Of a stretch of DNA of 64,000 bases, positions 38,672 to 49,512 are shown one piece after another. The DNA is taken from assembly GCF_030811835.1 (NCBI RefSeq), contig NZ_JAUSRO010000002.1, forward strand, positions 1 through 64,000, written 5' to 3'. The translations under genes were made by a program, and so were the position numbers. The notes beneath the pieces are model-generated. The model was not told where the DNA came from. It saw only the letters and a program-made list of their open reading frames with translations, and did not search any database. Positions within the stretch are counted from its first letter, which is position 1. Every line of letters starts with the position of its first letter. Source of the DNA: Variovorax ginsengisoli. GTDB lineage: Bacteria; Pseudomonadota; Gammaproteobacteria; Burkholderiales; Burkholderiaceae_C.

Positions 38672-39637
38672 TTGGTTGACCTGCCATTCAACGAGTTCAA
38701 CGACCCGGTCTGGGCGATCCTCGACGTGCTTCCCACGATGCTGTCTTACTGGGACAGCGAGTTGCAGTGCCGCTTTGCCAACCGCGCCTACGAGCAGTGG
38801 TTCGGCGTGAAGGCCTCGCATCTGTTCGGCAGTTCGCTGCGCGACCTGTTGGGCCCCGAGAACTTCGCACGGACCGAGCCGTACATCCGTGGTGTGCTGA
38901 GCGGCGTGCCGCAGGAGTTCGACCGGATGATGTCGGACCCCCAGCACCCTGGCCGCGCCGGGCTGGTGAACTACCTGCCGCACATCGTCAACGGCAAGGT
39001 GCTGGGTTTCGTCGTACAGGTCACCGACGTGAGCAGGCTCCACGACATTCAGGCGCAGTTGCGCGTGCAGGTCGAGGAAACCGAGCAGGCGCGACAGCTG
39101 TTGCAGAAGAGTGAGGCGAACCTGCGGCAGGCGCAGGGTGTCGGGCGTATCGGCAGCTGGGAATACGACGTGGAGAACGACGTCACCACCTGGTCGCACC
39201 AGCTCTACGCGATCTACGGCCTTCCGCCCGACCAGCCGCCACCCGGGTTCCCTGCACATGCGAGCCTGTACACGCCCGAGAGCTGGCTGCGGCTGGTCGT
39301 GGTGGTAGACCGCGCCATCCGGTTGGGTGAGCCGTACGCGCTCGAGCTCGAGTTCATCGATTCACGTGGTCGCCGTGGCTGGCTCGACGCGCGCGGCCGG
39401 GCGGACAGGGACAGGAGTGGGCGCATCGTCTCCCTGCACGGCACGGCGCAGGAGATCAGCGTGAACCGCCATCTGGCCGGGGCCGAGAGGGCGGTCATGG
39501 CGGCGGACCCCGCGCACGACCGGGTGGCCGCGCTGGCGCAGGCGCTGGATCAGGCGCGGGCGCGCATTGCCGAACTGGAGGCGCAATTGGCAGCGCGCTC
39601 GCCGCCGCACTGGACGCCCGAGCCCCCGGCGGCCTAG
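38672..39637 (+). CDS. PAS-domain protein without visible output domain
   Basis: Cytoplasmic protein of 321 aa with two PAS domains: about 10-125 (VLPTMLSYWDSELQCRFANR) and about 155-265 (GVGRIGSWEYDVENDVTTWS, a PAS_3-like fold), joined by a helical linker and followed by a coiled coil (ALAQALDQARARIAELEAQL). No histidine kinase, GGDEF, EAL or HTH domain follows. Start TTG 38672 is supported by GGAAGGAG 7-14 nt upstream. It may act as a sensory adaptor that dimerises with a partner. Confidence 0.75.
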   Translation: MVDLPFNEFNDPVWAILDVLPTMLSYWDSELQCRFANRAYEQWFGVKASHLFGSSLRDLLGPENFARTEPYIRGVLSGVPQEFDRMMSDPQHPGRAGLVNYLPHIVNGKVLGFVVQVTDVSRLHDIQAQLRVQVEETEQARQLLQKSEANLRQAQGVGRIGSWEYDVENDVTTWSHQLYAIYGLPPDQPPPGFPAHASLYTPESWLRLVVVVDRAIRLGEPYALELEFIDSRGRRGWLDARGRADRDRSGRIVSLHGTAQEISVNRHLAGAERAVMAADPAHDRVAALAQALDQARARIAELEAQLAARSPPHWTPEPPAA

Positions 39638-41704
<2,067 letters not shown>

Positions 41705-41705
41705 C

Positions 41706-41734
41706 GCGCTGAAAGCGTCTCAGGCTTTCAGCGC
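41706..41734. terminator. Hairpin between thiC and pntB
   Basis: GCGCTGAAAGC (41706-41716) pairs perfectly with GCTTTCAGCGC (41724-41734) around a 7-nt loop, just after the thiC stop and overlapping the convergent pntB C terminus. No T-run follows; it probably acts as a bidirectional transcript end. Confidence 0.5.
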
Positions 41735-43144
41735 CTCGAGCACGGCGTCCAGCATCGCCTTGGCATCTCCGAACAGCATGCGGTTGTTCGCCTTGTAGAA
41801 AAGCGGGTTGTCGACGCCGGCGTAGCCAGAGGCCATGCTGCGCTTCATGACGATGCTGACCCTGGCTTTCCAGACTTCGAGGACGGGCATGCCGGCAATG
41901 GGGCTGCCGGGGTCGTCCTGGGCGGCGGGGTTGACGATGTCGTTGGCGCCGATGACCAGGGCCACATCGGTGTTCGGGAAGTCCTGGTTGAGTTCGTCCA
42001 TCTCGAACACGATGTCATACGGAACCTTGGCTTCCGCGAGCAGCACATTCATGTGCCCCGGCATGCGCCCGGCCACCGGATGAATGCCAAAGCGCACGTT
42101 CACGCCCTTCTGGCGCAGGAGTTTGCTGATCTCGGACACCGTGTGCTGCGATTGTGCGGCGGCCATGCCGTAGCCCGGAACGATGATCACCGACTTGGCC
42201 GCACGCAGGAGTTCGGCGGTTTGCTGCGCAGTCACGGGCGTGATCTCGCCCTGAGGCTGTGCCGTGCCGGCGGCACCCGACGCGGGCTTGGGCGTGCTGC
42301 TGGTGCCGAAGCCTCCGGCAATGACACTGATGAAACTGCGGTTCATCGCCTTGCACATGATGGACGACAGGATGGCGCCGCTGGAGCCCACCAGCGCACC
42401 GACCACGATGAGCAGATCGTTGGACAGCATGAAGCCCGTCGCCGCTGCAGCCCAGCCGGAATAGCTGTTGAGCATCGACACCACCACCGGCATGTCCGCC
42501 CCGCCGATGGCCATGACCATGTGCACGCCGAACAACAGGGCCAGGAGCGTCATGCCAGCCAGCGGCCACAGGCCGGACCGGGTGTCGGGCGATTGCAGAA
42601 AGACGTACCCCAGGCAGATGACCAGCAACAGCGCGATCAGGTTGAGCGCATTGCGCCCCGGCAGCAGCACCGGACTGCCGCCGATGCGGCCGGACAACTT
42701 GCCAAACGCAATCACCGAGCCCGACAGGGTGACCGCGCCGATGAAGATGCCGATGTAGATCTCCAGCGCGTGGATGGTGTGGGCCGTGCTCGGTGCGACA
42801 TCGCCGGCTGCCGGGTCCATGAAAGTGGCGAAGCCGACAAGCATGGCCGCCAGCCCCACCAAGCTGTGCATCAAGGCCACCAGTTCGGGCATTTGCGTCA
42901 TCTTCACCGTGCGCGCGGCATACAGGCCGATGGTGCCGCCGATGAGCATCGCACCGGCAATCCAGGGCAGGCCCGCTGCCGTGACCTGCGGACCCAGCAC
43001 GGTGGCCAGCACGGCGATCGTCATGCCGACCATGCCGTACAGGTTGCCGCGCAGCGCGGTCGCCTGGTTGGACAGACCGCTCAGGCTCAGGATGAAAAGA
43101 ATGGTCGCGCCGATGTAGGCGACCGTGGCAAGGCTTGAAGACAT
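41720..43144 (-). CDS. pntB: NAD(P) transhydrogenase subunit beta
   Basis: Membrane subunit of proton-translocating transhydrogenase that transfers hydride from NADH to NADP+ driven by the proton gradient. The 474-aa protein has eight or nine hydrophobic segments in the first ~290 residues and a C-terminal NADP-binding domain III ([54 protein letters not shown]). It is slightly longer than E. coli PntB. It lies 14 nt after pntA. Confidence 0.95.
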   Translation of the reverse strand: MSSSLATVAYIGATILFILSLSGLSNQATALRGNLYGMVGMTIAVLATVLGPQVTAAGLPWIAGAMLIGGTIGLYAARTVKMTQMPELVALMHSLVGLAAMLVGFATFMDPAAGDVAPSTAHTIHALEIYIGIFIGAVTLSGSVIAFGKLSGRIGGSPVLLPGRNALNLIALLLVICLGYVFLQSPDTRSGLWPLAGMTLLALLFGVHMVMAIGGADMPVVVSMLNSYSGWAAAATGFMLSNDLLIVVGALVGSSGAILSSIMCKAMNRSFISVIAGGFGTSSTPKPASGAAGTAQPQGEITPVTAQQTAELLRAAKSVIIVPGYGMAAAQSQHTVSEISKLLRQKGVNVRFGIHPVAGRMPGHMNVLLAEAKVPYDIVFEMDELNQDFPNTDVALVIGANDIVNPAAQDDPGSPIAGMPVLEVWKARVSIVMKRSMASGYAGVDNPLFYKANNRMLFGDAKAMLDAVLEALKA

Positions 43145-43158
43145 GCAGCGCCTTTTGC

Positions 43159-44781
43159 TTATTTGCGGAACATGGCCAGCATGCGTCGCGTCACGGCGAA
43201 GCCGCCAAACATGTTGATGGCGGTCAGCACCACGGCCGCTGCGGCCACCCAGGTGATCAGGCCGCGAGATCCGCCCGCCGGGCTGTTGCCGGGCGATATC
43301 TGCACCAGCGCGCCGATGACGATGATGCTGCTGATGGCGTTGGTGACGCTCATCAAGGGCGTGTGCAATGCGGGCTTGACGTTCCAGACCACCATGTAGC
43401 CCACGAAGCAGGCCAGCACGAACACGGTGAAGTGCGACAGGAATTCCTCTGGCGCATGGGCCCCCACGAACCAGAACGCGACGGCTGCCAGAGCGAACAC
43501 GAGGGCCAGCTTGCGGCCTGCCATGGACTCGCTCTGTGCGTCGTGCGTCGGCTGGGGTGGGGTCACGGCGGCCACGGGCCGGGCCGTGACAGCAGGTGCT
43601 GCGGACAGTTGGGGCGCGGGAGGCGGCCAGGTGATGTGGCCCTGGTGGATGACCGTCGCGCCCCGGATGACTTCGTCATCCATGTCAACGACGTAATGCC
43701 CGTTCCTGGCTTTGCACAGGTCTTCCGAGAAACGCCACAGGTTGGTGGCATACAGCGTGCTGGCCTGCTTGGGCAGACGACCCGGCAGATCGGTGTAGCC
43801 AATGAGGGTCACCCCGTGCCGCACCACCACCCGGCCTGGCTCGGTGAGTTCGCAGTTGCCGCCTTGCTCGGCCGCCATGTCCACGATCACGCTGCCGGGC
43901 TTCATCGACTGCACCATCTCGGCCGTGATGAGCTGGGGCGCAGGCTTGCCGGGGATGAGGGCGGTCGTGATGATGATGTCCACCTCGCGCGCCTGCTGGG
44001 CGAAAGCCGCTTTCTGCGCCTTCTGGAAGCCTTCACTCATGACCTTGGCGTAGCCGCCCACGCCTGAGCCTTCCTCGACATAGTCCACGGGCACGTACTC
44101 GCCGCCCAGCGAGGCAATCTGGTCGGCCACCTCGGGGCGGGTGTCGTTGGCCCGCACGATGGCGCCCAGGCCCGCGGCTGCACCGATGGCCGCCAGGCCC
44201 GCCACACCCGCGCCAATGACGAACACCTTGGCAGGCGGCACCTTTCCCGCAGCCGTGATCTGGCCAGTGAAGAAGCGGCCGAAATGATAGGCGGCCTCGA
44301 TGACCGCCCGGTAGCCCGCCACGTTGGACATGGACGACAGGCCGTCGTTCTTCTGCGCGCGCGAGATGCGCGGCATGCTGTCGATCGCCAGCACCGTGGC
44401 TTGGCGGGCGGCCAGCAATTGCATCAGGTCCGGGTTCTGCGCTGGCCAGATGAAACTGACCAATGTCCCGCCTTGGCGCAGGAGGGCGACTTCATCGGGC
44501 GCCGGCGCGCGCACCTTGAACACGATGTCCGACATGGACCACAGCGCAGCGGCGCCCTGCACGATCTGCGCCCCTGCAGCGCGATAGGCCTCGTCGTCGA
44601 AATCGGCCTGTTCACCGGCGCCGGATTCCACCGCCACCTTGAAACCGAGCTTGATGAGCTTCTCCACGACCTCGGGCACGGTGGCCACGCGCTTCTCGCC
44701 GGGGAAGATTTCACGCGGAACACCGATGCGCTGGACATCCGCCTGCGGCAATTCGCCGGCAGGCACGAGCACTTCTTGCAT
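43159..44781 (-). CDS. pntA: NAD(P) transhydrogenase subunit alpha
   Basis: Subunit with NAD-binding domain I (AlaDH/PNT type, [40 protein letters not shown]) followed by a linker rich in Ala/Pro and a C-terminal membrane part of about four helices. The two parts are fused as in E. coli, not split as in Rhodospirillum. Length is 540 aa. GAGGAG lies about 10 nt before ATG 44781. It is in an operon with pntB, and with the aldehyde dehydrogenase gene upstream. Confidence 0.95.
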   Translation of the reverse strand: MQEVLVPAGELPQADVQRIGVPREIFPGEKRVATVPEVVEKLIKLGFKVAVESGAGEQADFDDEAYRAAGAQIVQGAAALWSMSDIVFKVRAPAPDEVALLRQGGTLVSFIWPAQNPDLMQLLAARQATVLAIDSMPRISRAQKNDGLSSMSNVAGYRAVIEAAYHFGRFFTGQITAAGKVPPAKVFVIGAGVAGLAAIGAAAGLGAIVRANDTRPEVADQIASLGGEYVPVDYVEEGSGVGGYAKVMSEGFQKAQKAAFAQQAREVDIIITTALIPGKPAPQLITAEMVQSMKPGSVIVDMAAEQGGNCELTEPGRVVVRHGVTLIGYTDLPGRLPKQASTLYATNLWRFSEDLCKARNGHYVVDMDDEVIRGATVIHQGHITWPPPAPQLSAAPAVTARPVAAVTPPQPTHDAQSESMAGRKLALVFALAAVAFWFVGAHAPEEFLSHFTVFVLACFVGYMVVWNVKPALHTPLMSVTNAISSIIVIGALVQISPGNSPAGGSRGLITWVAAAAVVLTAINMFGGFAVTRRMLAMFRK

Positions 44782-44883
44782 GGGGGAAAACTCCTCGACC
44801 CGTCCAGCGGGAAGATCCGTCAGGATGGACGGCGCCGCTCGCAGATCAGGCGGCGCCTGGTGACATGGCAGCGGCCGCCGGTC

Positions 44884-46362
44884 TCAATACAGGCCGACTT
44901 TGGACTCGGCCATGCTGATGAAGATGTTCTTGCACTGCGAATAGTGGTCGAGCATCATCTTGTGGTTCTCCCGTCCGATGCCCGATTTCTTGTAGCCGCC
45001 GAACGGCGCATGCGCGGGCAGCTGGTTGTAGGTATTGATCCACATCCGGCCGGTCTCCACGCCCATGGCGACACGCAGTGCGCGGTTGAGGTCGCGTGTC
45101 CAGACGGCGCCTGCCAGCCCGTATTCGCTGTCGTTGGCCATGGAGATGACTTCGTCCACGTCGGTGAACTTCACCACGGTCGCCACCGGGCCGAAGATTT
45201 CCTCCTGCGAAAGGCGTGCCTTGTTGTTCTTCACCGCAATGAGGGTCGGGCGCATGAAGCATCCTTTAGCGAGCTCGCCGTCCGTCACCGCCGTGCCGCC
45301 GGCGAGCACCTCGCCTTCCTGGCGGCCGATGTCGACATACGACAGGATGCCGTCGAGTTGCTTGCGGTTGACCTGTGGTCCCATCTGCGTGGCATCGAGC
45401 CAGGGCAGACCCACATGGACGTTGTTGAAAGCCTGGACGGTTTCATCCACGAACCGGTTGTAGATGTCCGCATGGACGAAGAGGCGCGAGCCGGCGCAGC
45501 AGACCTGTCCCTGATTGAACAGAATGCCCAGCTGCACGCCCTCGATGGCTTTGTCCCAGGGCGCGTCGGGGAAGACGATGTTGGCGGACTTGCCGCCCAG
45601 TTCCAGCGTCGCAGGAATGAGCTTTTTGGCAGCGGCTTCAGCCACCGTGTAGCCGATTTCGGTGGAGCCGGTGAACGCCAGCTTGCGAAAGCCTTCATGC
45701 TGCAGCATGTAGTCGCCTGTCGTGGAGCCCTTGCCGGTGATCACGTTGACCACGCCTTTGGGCAGGATGTCGGCCATGATCTTGGCCAGTTCCAGCAGGC
45801 TCAGCGGCGTGTCGGAAGAGGGTTTGATCACGATGCAGTTGCCTGCAGCCAACGCGGGCGAGATCTTCCACGCCGCCATGAGCAGCGGGAAGTTCCACGG
45901 AATGATCTGCCCCACCACCCCCAGCGGCTCACGCATCACCAGGCTCAGCGTGTCCTTGTCGAGCAGCGTGGAGCTCCCTTCCTCGGTGCGAATCGCGGCA
46001 GCGAAGTAGCGGAAGTGGTCGATGGCAAGGGGCACATCCACCCCTGTCGTCTCCCGAATGGGCTTGCCGTTGTCCAGCGTCTCCACCATGGCCAGCTGCT
46101 GTGCCTTGGCCTCCATCGCATCGGCGATCCGTGTCAGGTAGGCCGCCCGCTGCGTGGGGCTGGTGTGCCGCCAGCTCGCAAAGGCCCCCCATGCCGCCCG
46201 AACGGCGGCGTCCACGTCCTCCTTATCGGCCGCGGCGCAACGGGCCAGCAACTCGCCGGTAGAGGGGCTGAAGGTATCGAAGGTCTTGCCCGACGCGCTT
46301 TCCACCCATTCCCCATTGATGAAGAGACGGTAGCTGCTGTCGATATGGTCGGAAACTTTCAC
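44884..46362 (-). CDS. NAD(P)-dependent aldehyde dehydrogenase
   Basis: ALDH-superfamily enzyme of 492 aa that oxidises aldehydes to acids. Catalytic residues are present: Glu in LELGGKSANIVF and Cys in GQVCCAGSR, with PWNFPLLMAAWKISPALAAG and the coenzyme-fold FTGSTEIG. It looks like acetaldehyde or general aliphatic dehydrogenases (ALDH1/2-like). GTG 46362 is chosen as start because CAGGAG lies 7-12 nt upstream; the frame continues to 46464. It sits 102 nt before pntA, so NADH made here could feed the transhydrogenase (inference). Confidence 0.9.
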   Translation of the reverse strand: MKVSDHIDSSYRLFINGEWVESASGKTFDTFSPSTGELLARCAAADKEDVDAAVRAAWGAFASWRHTSPTQRAAYLTRIADAMEAKAQQLAMVETLDNGKPIRETTGVDVPLAIDHFRYFAAAIRTEEGSSTLLDKDTLSLVMREPLGVVGQIIPWNFPLLMAAWKISPALAAGNCIVIKPSSDTPLSLLELAKIMADILPKGVVNVITGKGSTTGDYMLQHEGFRKLAFTGSTEIGYTVAEAAAKKLIPATLELGGKSANIVFPDAPWDKAIEGVQLGILFNQGQVCCAGSRLFVHADIYNRFVDETVQAFNNVHVGLPWLDATQMGPQVNRKQLDGILSYVDIGRQEGEVLAGGTAVTDGELAKGCFMRPTLIAVKNNKARLSQEEIFGPVATVVKFTDVDEVISMANDSEYGLAGAVWTRDLNRALRVAMGVETGRMWINTYNQLPAHAPFGGYKKSGIGRENHKMMLDHYSQCKNIFISMAESKVGLY

Positions 46363-46395
46363 TGCGTTCTCCTGGAATTGCACAGATTCATCAGT

Positions 46396-46412
46396 ACGCG
46401 TCGTCGACGCGT
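46396..46412. promoter_or_regulatory. Perfect 17-nt palindrome upstream of aldehyde dehydrogenase
   Basis: ACGCGTCG-T-CGACGCGT is a perfect inverted repeat with 8-nt arms, 34 nt from the aldehyde dehydrogenase start and 102 nt from the HAD phosphatase start on the other strand. It lies in a 151-nt divergent region and could be an operator for the aldehyde dehydrogenase-pntAB transcript. The binding protein is unknown. Confidence 0.45.
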
Positions 46413-46513
46413 TCACGAGGTCACTGTAGGTCGCAGGCCCAACCGCCTTGTTGACCGGGATCAAGGAAAGCGGTGCGGTCGTGAGGGGTCACAAATCTGG
46501 ATACCATGAGGAG

Positions 46514-47224
46514 ATGACGCTGACACTCCCCTTTGACGCCGTGCTCTTCGACTGCGATGGCGTGCTGGTCGACTCCGAACCCATCACCGCCCGTGTGCTC
46601 TCGCAGATGATGCGTGAGCTCGGCTGGGACATCACGCCCGAGGAGTCCTTGCGCGTCTTTCTCGGCAAGGCCGTCAAGGACGAAGCGGCCACCATCCTGG
46701 CGAAGACCGGCTTTGCGATCACCACCGAATGGCTGCACGGCTTCTGGCAGCGCCGCAACGAAGCCCTCGACCGTGAGCTGGTCGAGATTCCCGGCGCACC
46801 CTCGGCCGTGCGCGCGCTGTACGCGAAGCTCGACGGGCACATCGCCTGTGCATCGGGCGCCGACCGCCGCAAGATCGAACTGCAGCTCGACAAGATCGGG
46901 ATCCGCGACGCGTTCGAAGGCCGCATCTTCAGCGGCCACGAGACGCCGCGCTCCAAGCCCTTTCCCGATGTGTATCTGGCCGCGGCCGAGGCGCTCGGCG
47001 TCGATGCGAAGCGCTGCGCGGTGATCGAGGACACCGTGACCGGCGCCACCGCCGGCGTGGCTGCCGGCGCGACCGTGTTCGGCTACTGCCCAGGCGGCCT
47101 GGGGCACAGCAGCGCCGAGGCGCTGCGCGCCGTCGGCGTGGCCCATCTCTTCACCGACATGGCCGCCTTGCCCGACGTGCTGGCGGCCTGGGATGCAAGC
47201 GCTGTAACCGATACAGCGACCTGA
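46514..47224 (+). CDS. HAD-superfamily phosphatase (phosphoglycolate-phosphatase-like)
   Basis: HAD hydrolase of 236 aa with intact motifs: FDCDGVLVDSEP (nucleophile Asp, residues ~11-22), CASGADRRKIE (motif II Ser), KPFPDVYLAA (Lys) and VIEDTVTGATAGVAAG (motif IV). A helical cap follows motif I. Substrate is unknown; such enzymes act on phosphoglycolate, sugar phosphates or related compounds. ATG 46514 begins right after GAGGAG with a short spacing; the frame is open to 46448. Confidence 0.85.
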   Translation: MTLTLPFDAVLFDCDGVLVDSEPITARVLSQMMRELGWDITPEESLRVFLGKAVKDEAATILAKTGFAITTEWLHGFWQRRNEALDRELVEIPGAPSAVRALYAKLDGHIACASGADRRKIELQLDKIGIRDAFEGRIFSGHETPRSKPFPDVYLAAAEALGVDAKRCAVIEDTVTGATAGVAAGATVFGYCPGGLGHSSAEALRAVGVAHLFTDMAALPDVLAAWDASAVTDTAT

Positions 47225-47238
47225 GCCGCTCCTGCGCG

Positions 47239-47745
47239 TCAGGCCTCGAAATGCGGCCCCGGCCCTGCGTGGGCCAGCGCATCTTCGGCATTGCGCAGCG
47301 GACAGGCCTTGAGCGACAGGCAGCCGCAGCCAATGCAGCCGTCGAGCTGGTCGCGCAACTGTGTGAGGCTCTGGATGCGCGCGTCGAGTTCGTCCTTCCA
47401 GCTGCGCGAAAGGCGGCGCCAATCGGCCGCGTTGGGCGTGCGTGCTGCCGGCAGCGCCTGCAGCGCGTCGGCGATCGACGCGAGCGGCATACCCACGCGC
47501 TGCGCCACCTTGATCACCGCCACGCGGCGCAGCACCGATCGCGGATAGCGTCGCTGGTTGCCCGCGCTGCGCAGCGACTGGATCAGGCCCTTCGATTCGT
47601 AGAAGTGCAGCGCCGAGATGGCCAGACCGCTGCGCGCAGCGACTTCGCCGACGCCGAGTTCGAGTTCGAGCGGCGTGTCGGCGATGTCGGCGATGTCGGA
47701 AGAGGCGTTCTGCGTGATGGAACGAGAAGGGGAACGAGCAGGCAT
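47239..47745 (-). CDS. soxR: Redox-sensitive regulator SoxR
   Basis: MerR-family sensor of redox-active compounds, 168 aa. The winged helix begins [20 protein letters not shown] at about residue 30, with the recognition segment [11 protein letters not shown]. The C terminus carries the [2Fe-2S] motif [12 protein letters not shown] (CX2CXCX5C), diagnostic for SoxR. It is divergent from a rid remnant and an MFS exporter, with a sox box between. Confidence 0.95.
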   Translation of the reverse strand: MPARSPSRSITQNASSDIADIADTPLELELGVGEVAARSGLAISALHFYESKGLIQSLRSAGNQRRYPRSVLRRVAVIKVAQRVGMPLASIADALQALPAARTPNAADWRRLSRSWKDELDARIQSLTQLRDQLDGCIGCGCLSLKACPLRNAEDALAHAGPGPHFEA

Positions 47746-47763
47746 GGTATTTCCTGAAAGTGC

Positions 47764-47794
47764 TTGACCTCAAGCAAAGTTGAGGTTTGATACT
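47764..47794 (+). promoter_or_regulatory. SoxR-controlled promoter with sox box
   Basis: A CCTCAAGCAAAGTTGAGG dyad (47768-47785) closely matches the sox box as I know it (CCTCAAGTTAACTTGAGG; same outer arms). It lies in the spacer between -35 TTGACC (47764-47769) and -10 GATACT (47789-47794), 19 bp apart, the long spacer typical of MerR-type activation. It reads toward the genes at 47807 and 48106. Confidence 0.85.
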
Positions 47795-47806
47795 AAGGCT
47801 TTCCTC

Positions 47807-48109
47807 ATGCATTCCTTCGCTGCCATGCCGCTCCCGTCCGTTTTCCCTGCTCCTCCTTCTGCCTCTGCACACCTGTTCATCAACCCATCCCGGCTCTACG
47901 ATCCACGCGCCAACGGCTACTCGCACGTGGTGGTCGACCACAGCGAGGCGCGCCTGGCCGTGATGAGCGCTGCGTTGCGCGCCGTCTGGAGCGACGGGCT
48001 CGCGCCCGCCTGCACGTTGATTCCCGTGCCACGCCTGGCGCTCAACGGCATGCTGGTGGAGATCGACGCGACCGCCGTGGTGCCGCTTGCCGATGGGGTC
48101 TGCGCATGA
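47807..48109 (+). pseudogene. Internally deleted Rid-family gene, still in frame
   Basis: Open frame of 100 aa that keeps only both ends of a Rid (YjgF) protein: an N-terminal FINPSRLYDPRANGYSHVVV and a C-terminal part ending NGMLVEIDATAVVPL. The central fold, roughly 40-60 residues that should lie after SHVVV (the vvaGq.../aL...aGa region), is missing. The join falls on Val codons (GTGGTGGTC), so an in-frame deletion between repeats is likely. It is the first gene after the SoxR promoter and overlaps the MFS start (ATGA), so its frame may be preserved for coupling. A functional short protein cannot be excluded. Confidence 0.6.
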
Positions 48110-49368
48110 GGCCGGTAGGCGTGCCTGCCGAGGCGCCTGCTGTTCTGGCCACCCATGCAAGCGCAACCGTCGACGCCACTGTGCAGGCGCCCGTCGCCTA
48201 CCTGCGCACACCGGTGCTGTTGCTCATGGCCGTGGCCACGGGCCTGTGCGCGGGCAGCAACTACTTCAACCAGCCGCTGCTGCATTCGATCGCCGTCGGC
48301 CTGCGGGTGAGCGAGGCCGCTGCCGCGCTCACGGTCACGCTGGCACAGGTGGCCTATGCATTCGGGCTGCTCTTGCTCGTGCCGCTGGGCGACAAGCTGG
48401 AGCGACGTGCGCTGGCCGTCGGCCTGATGGTGTTGTCGGCGCTCGGGCTGCTGATCAGCGGCTACGCGCAGGGCTTCGGCATGCTGGTGGCGGGCACGGT
48501 GCTGACAGGACTGTTCTCGGTGGCCGCGCAGACGCTGGTGCCCATGGCGGCCACGCTGTCGGACCCGCGGCGCAGCGGCCAGGCGGTGGGTCTCGTGATG
48601 AGCGGGCTGCTCACGGGCATCCTGGTGGCGCGCAGCGTGGCCGGGTTGCTGTCGGGCGTGGGCGGCTGGAGCATGGTGTACCGCGCGGCAGCGGTCGCGA
48701 TGCTGGTACTGGCCGCAGCGCTGTGGTTCGCGCTGCCGCGCTCGCGCAATCCGTCGCCAGCGAGCTACCTGCGGCTGCTGCGTTCGCTGGGCACGCTCTT
48801 CATGCGCCATCCGCGGTTGCGCAGCCGTGCCTTGCTGGGGGCGCTGAGCTTCGGCGCGGTCAGCGTGCTGTTCTCGACCATGGCGTTGTTGCTGGCCGGG
48901 CCGGGCTACCGCATGGGCGACGCGGCCATCGGGCTGGTCGGCCTCGTGGGCGTGGCCGGCGCGCTGACGGCCAGCGTCGCCGGCCGGCTGGCCGACCGCG
49001 GCTGGGGCCAGACCACCTCCACCGTGGGCGTGCTGATGCTGCTGGCGAGTTGGGGCCTCCTGTGGCTCGGCATCGACCATCTGGGCTGGTTCCTGCTGGG
49101 CATGCTGCTGATCGACATCGGACTGCCCAGCGTGCACATCAGCAACCAGAACGTCATCTACCAGCTGGCACCCGAGGCGCGGGCGCGCATCAACGCGGTC
49201 TACATGACGAGCTACTTCACGGGCGCTGCGTCCGGCTCTGCGCTGGGCGCATTCGCCTGGCGGCACGGCGGGTGGCAGACGACCTGCCTGTTCGGCGCGG
49301 CCGTGGCCTTGCTGGCCGGTGTGGCTCTGGTGTACGACCAAAGGCTGGCCCGCCGCAGCGCGGACTGA
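48106..49368 (+). CDS. MFS transporter, putative SoxR-regulated exporter
   Basis: Major facilitator of 420 aa with about 12 hydrophobic segments. The cytoplasmic motif A-like loop is VPLGDKLERRALAVGLMVLS (residues ~85-105) and the fifth-helix motif is around LTGILVARSVAGLLSGVGGW. SoxR targets in many bacteria include exporters of redox-active compounds, and this gene lies behind a sox box. No substrate can be assigned. It is coupled to the Rid remnant by 4 nt. Confidence 0.88.
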   Translation: MRPVGVPAEAPAVLATHASATVDATVQAPVAYLRTPVLLLMAVATGLCAGSNYFNQPLLHSIAVGLRVSEAAAALTVTLAQVAYAFGLLLLVPLGDKLERRALAVGLMVLSALGLLISGYAQGFGMLVAGTVLTGLFSVAAQTLVPMAATLSDPRRSGQAVGLVMSGLLTGILVARSVAGLLSGVGGWSMVYRAAAVAMLVLAAALWFALPRSRNPSPASYLRLLRSLGTLFMRHPRLRSRALLGALSFGAVSVLFSTMALLLAGPGYRMGDAAIGLVGLVGVAGALTASVAGRLADRGWGQTTSTVGVLMLLASWGLLWLGIDHLGWFLLGMLLIDIGLPSVHISNQNVIYQLAPEARARINAVYMTSYFTGAASGSALGAFAWRHGGWQTTCLFGAAVALLAGVALVYDQRLARRSAD

Positions 49369-49512
49369 AGCGTCGGCAGGTTGGAAGCCCCGCGCACTCG
49401 GCATCCGACGCCCACCGGGGCTGCGCACCTACATGCGCTCGGGCACCGTGCCACGGAACCTTTGCCGGACCCGCGGCCCCAATAAGGCCTTCGTATCTGA
49501 CTGGAGCCTGAC

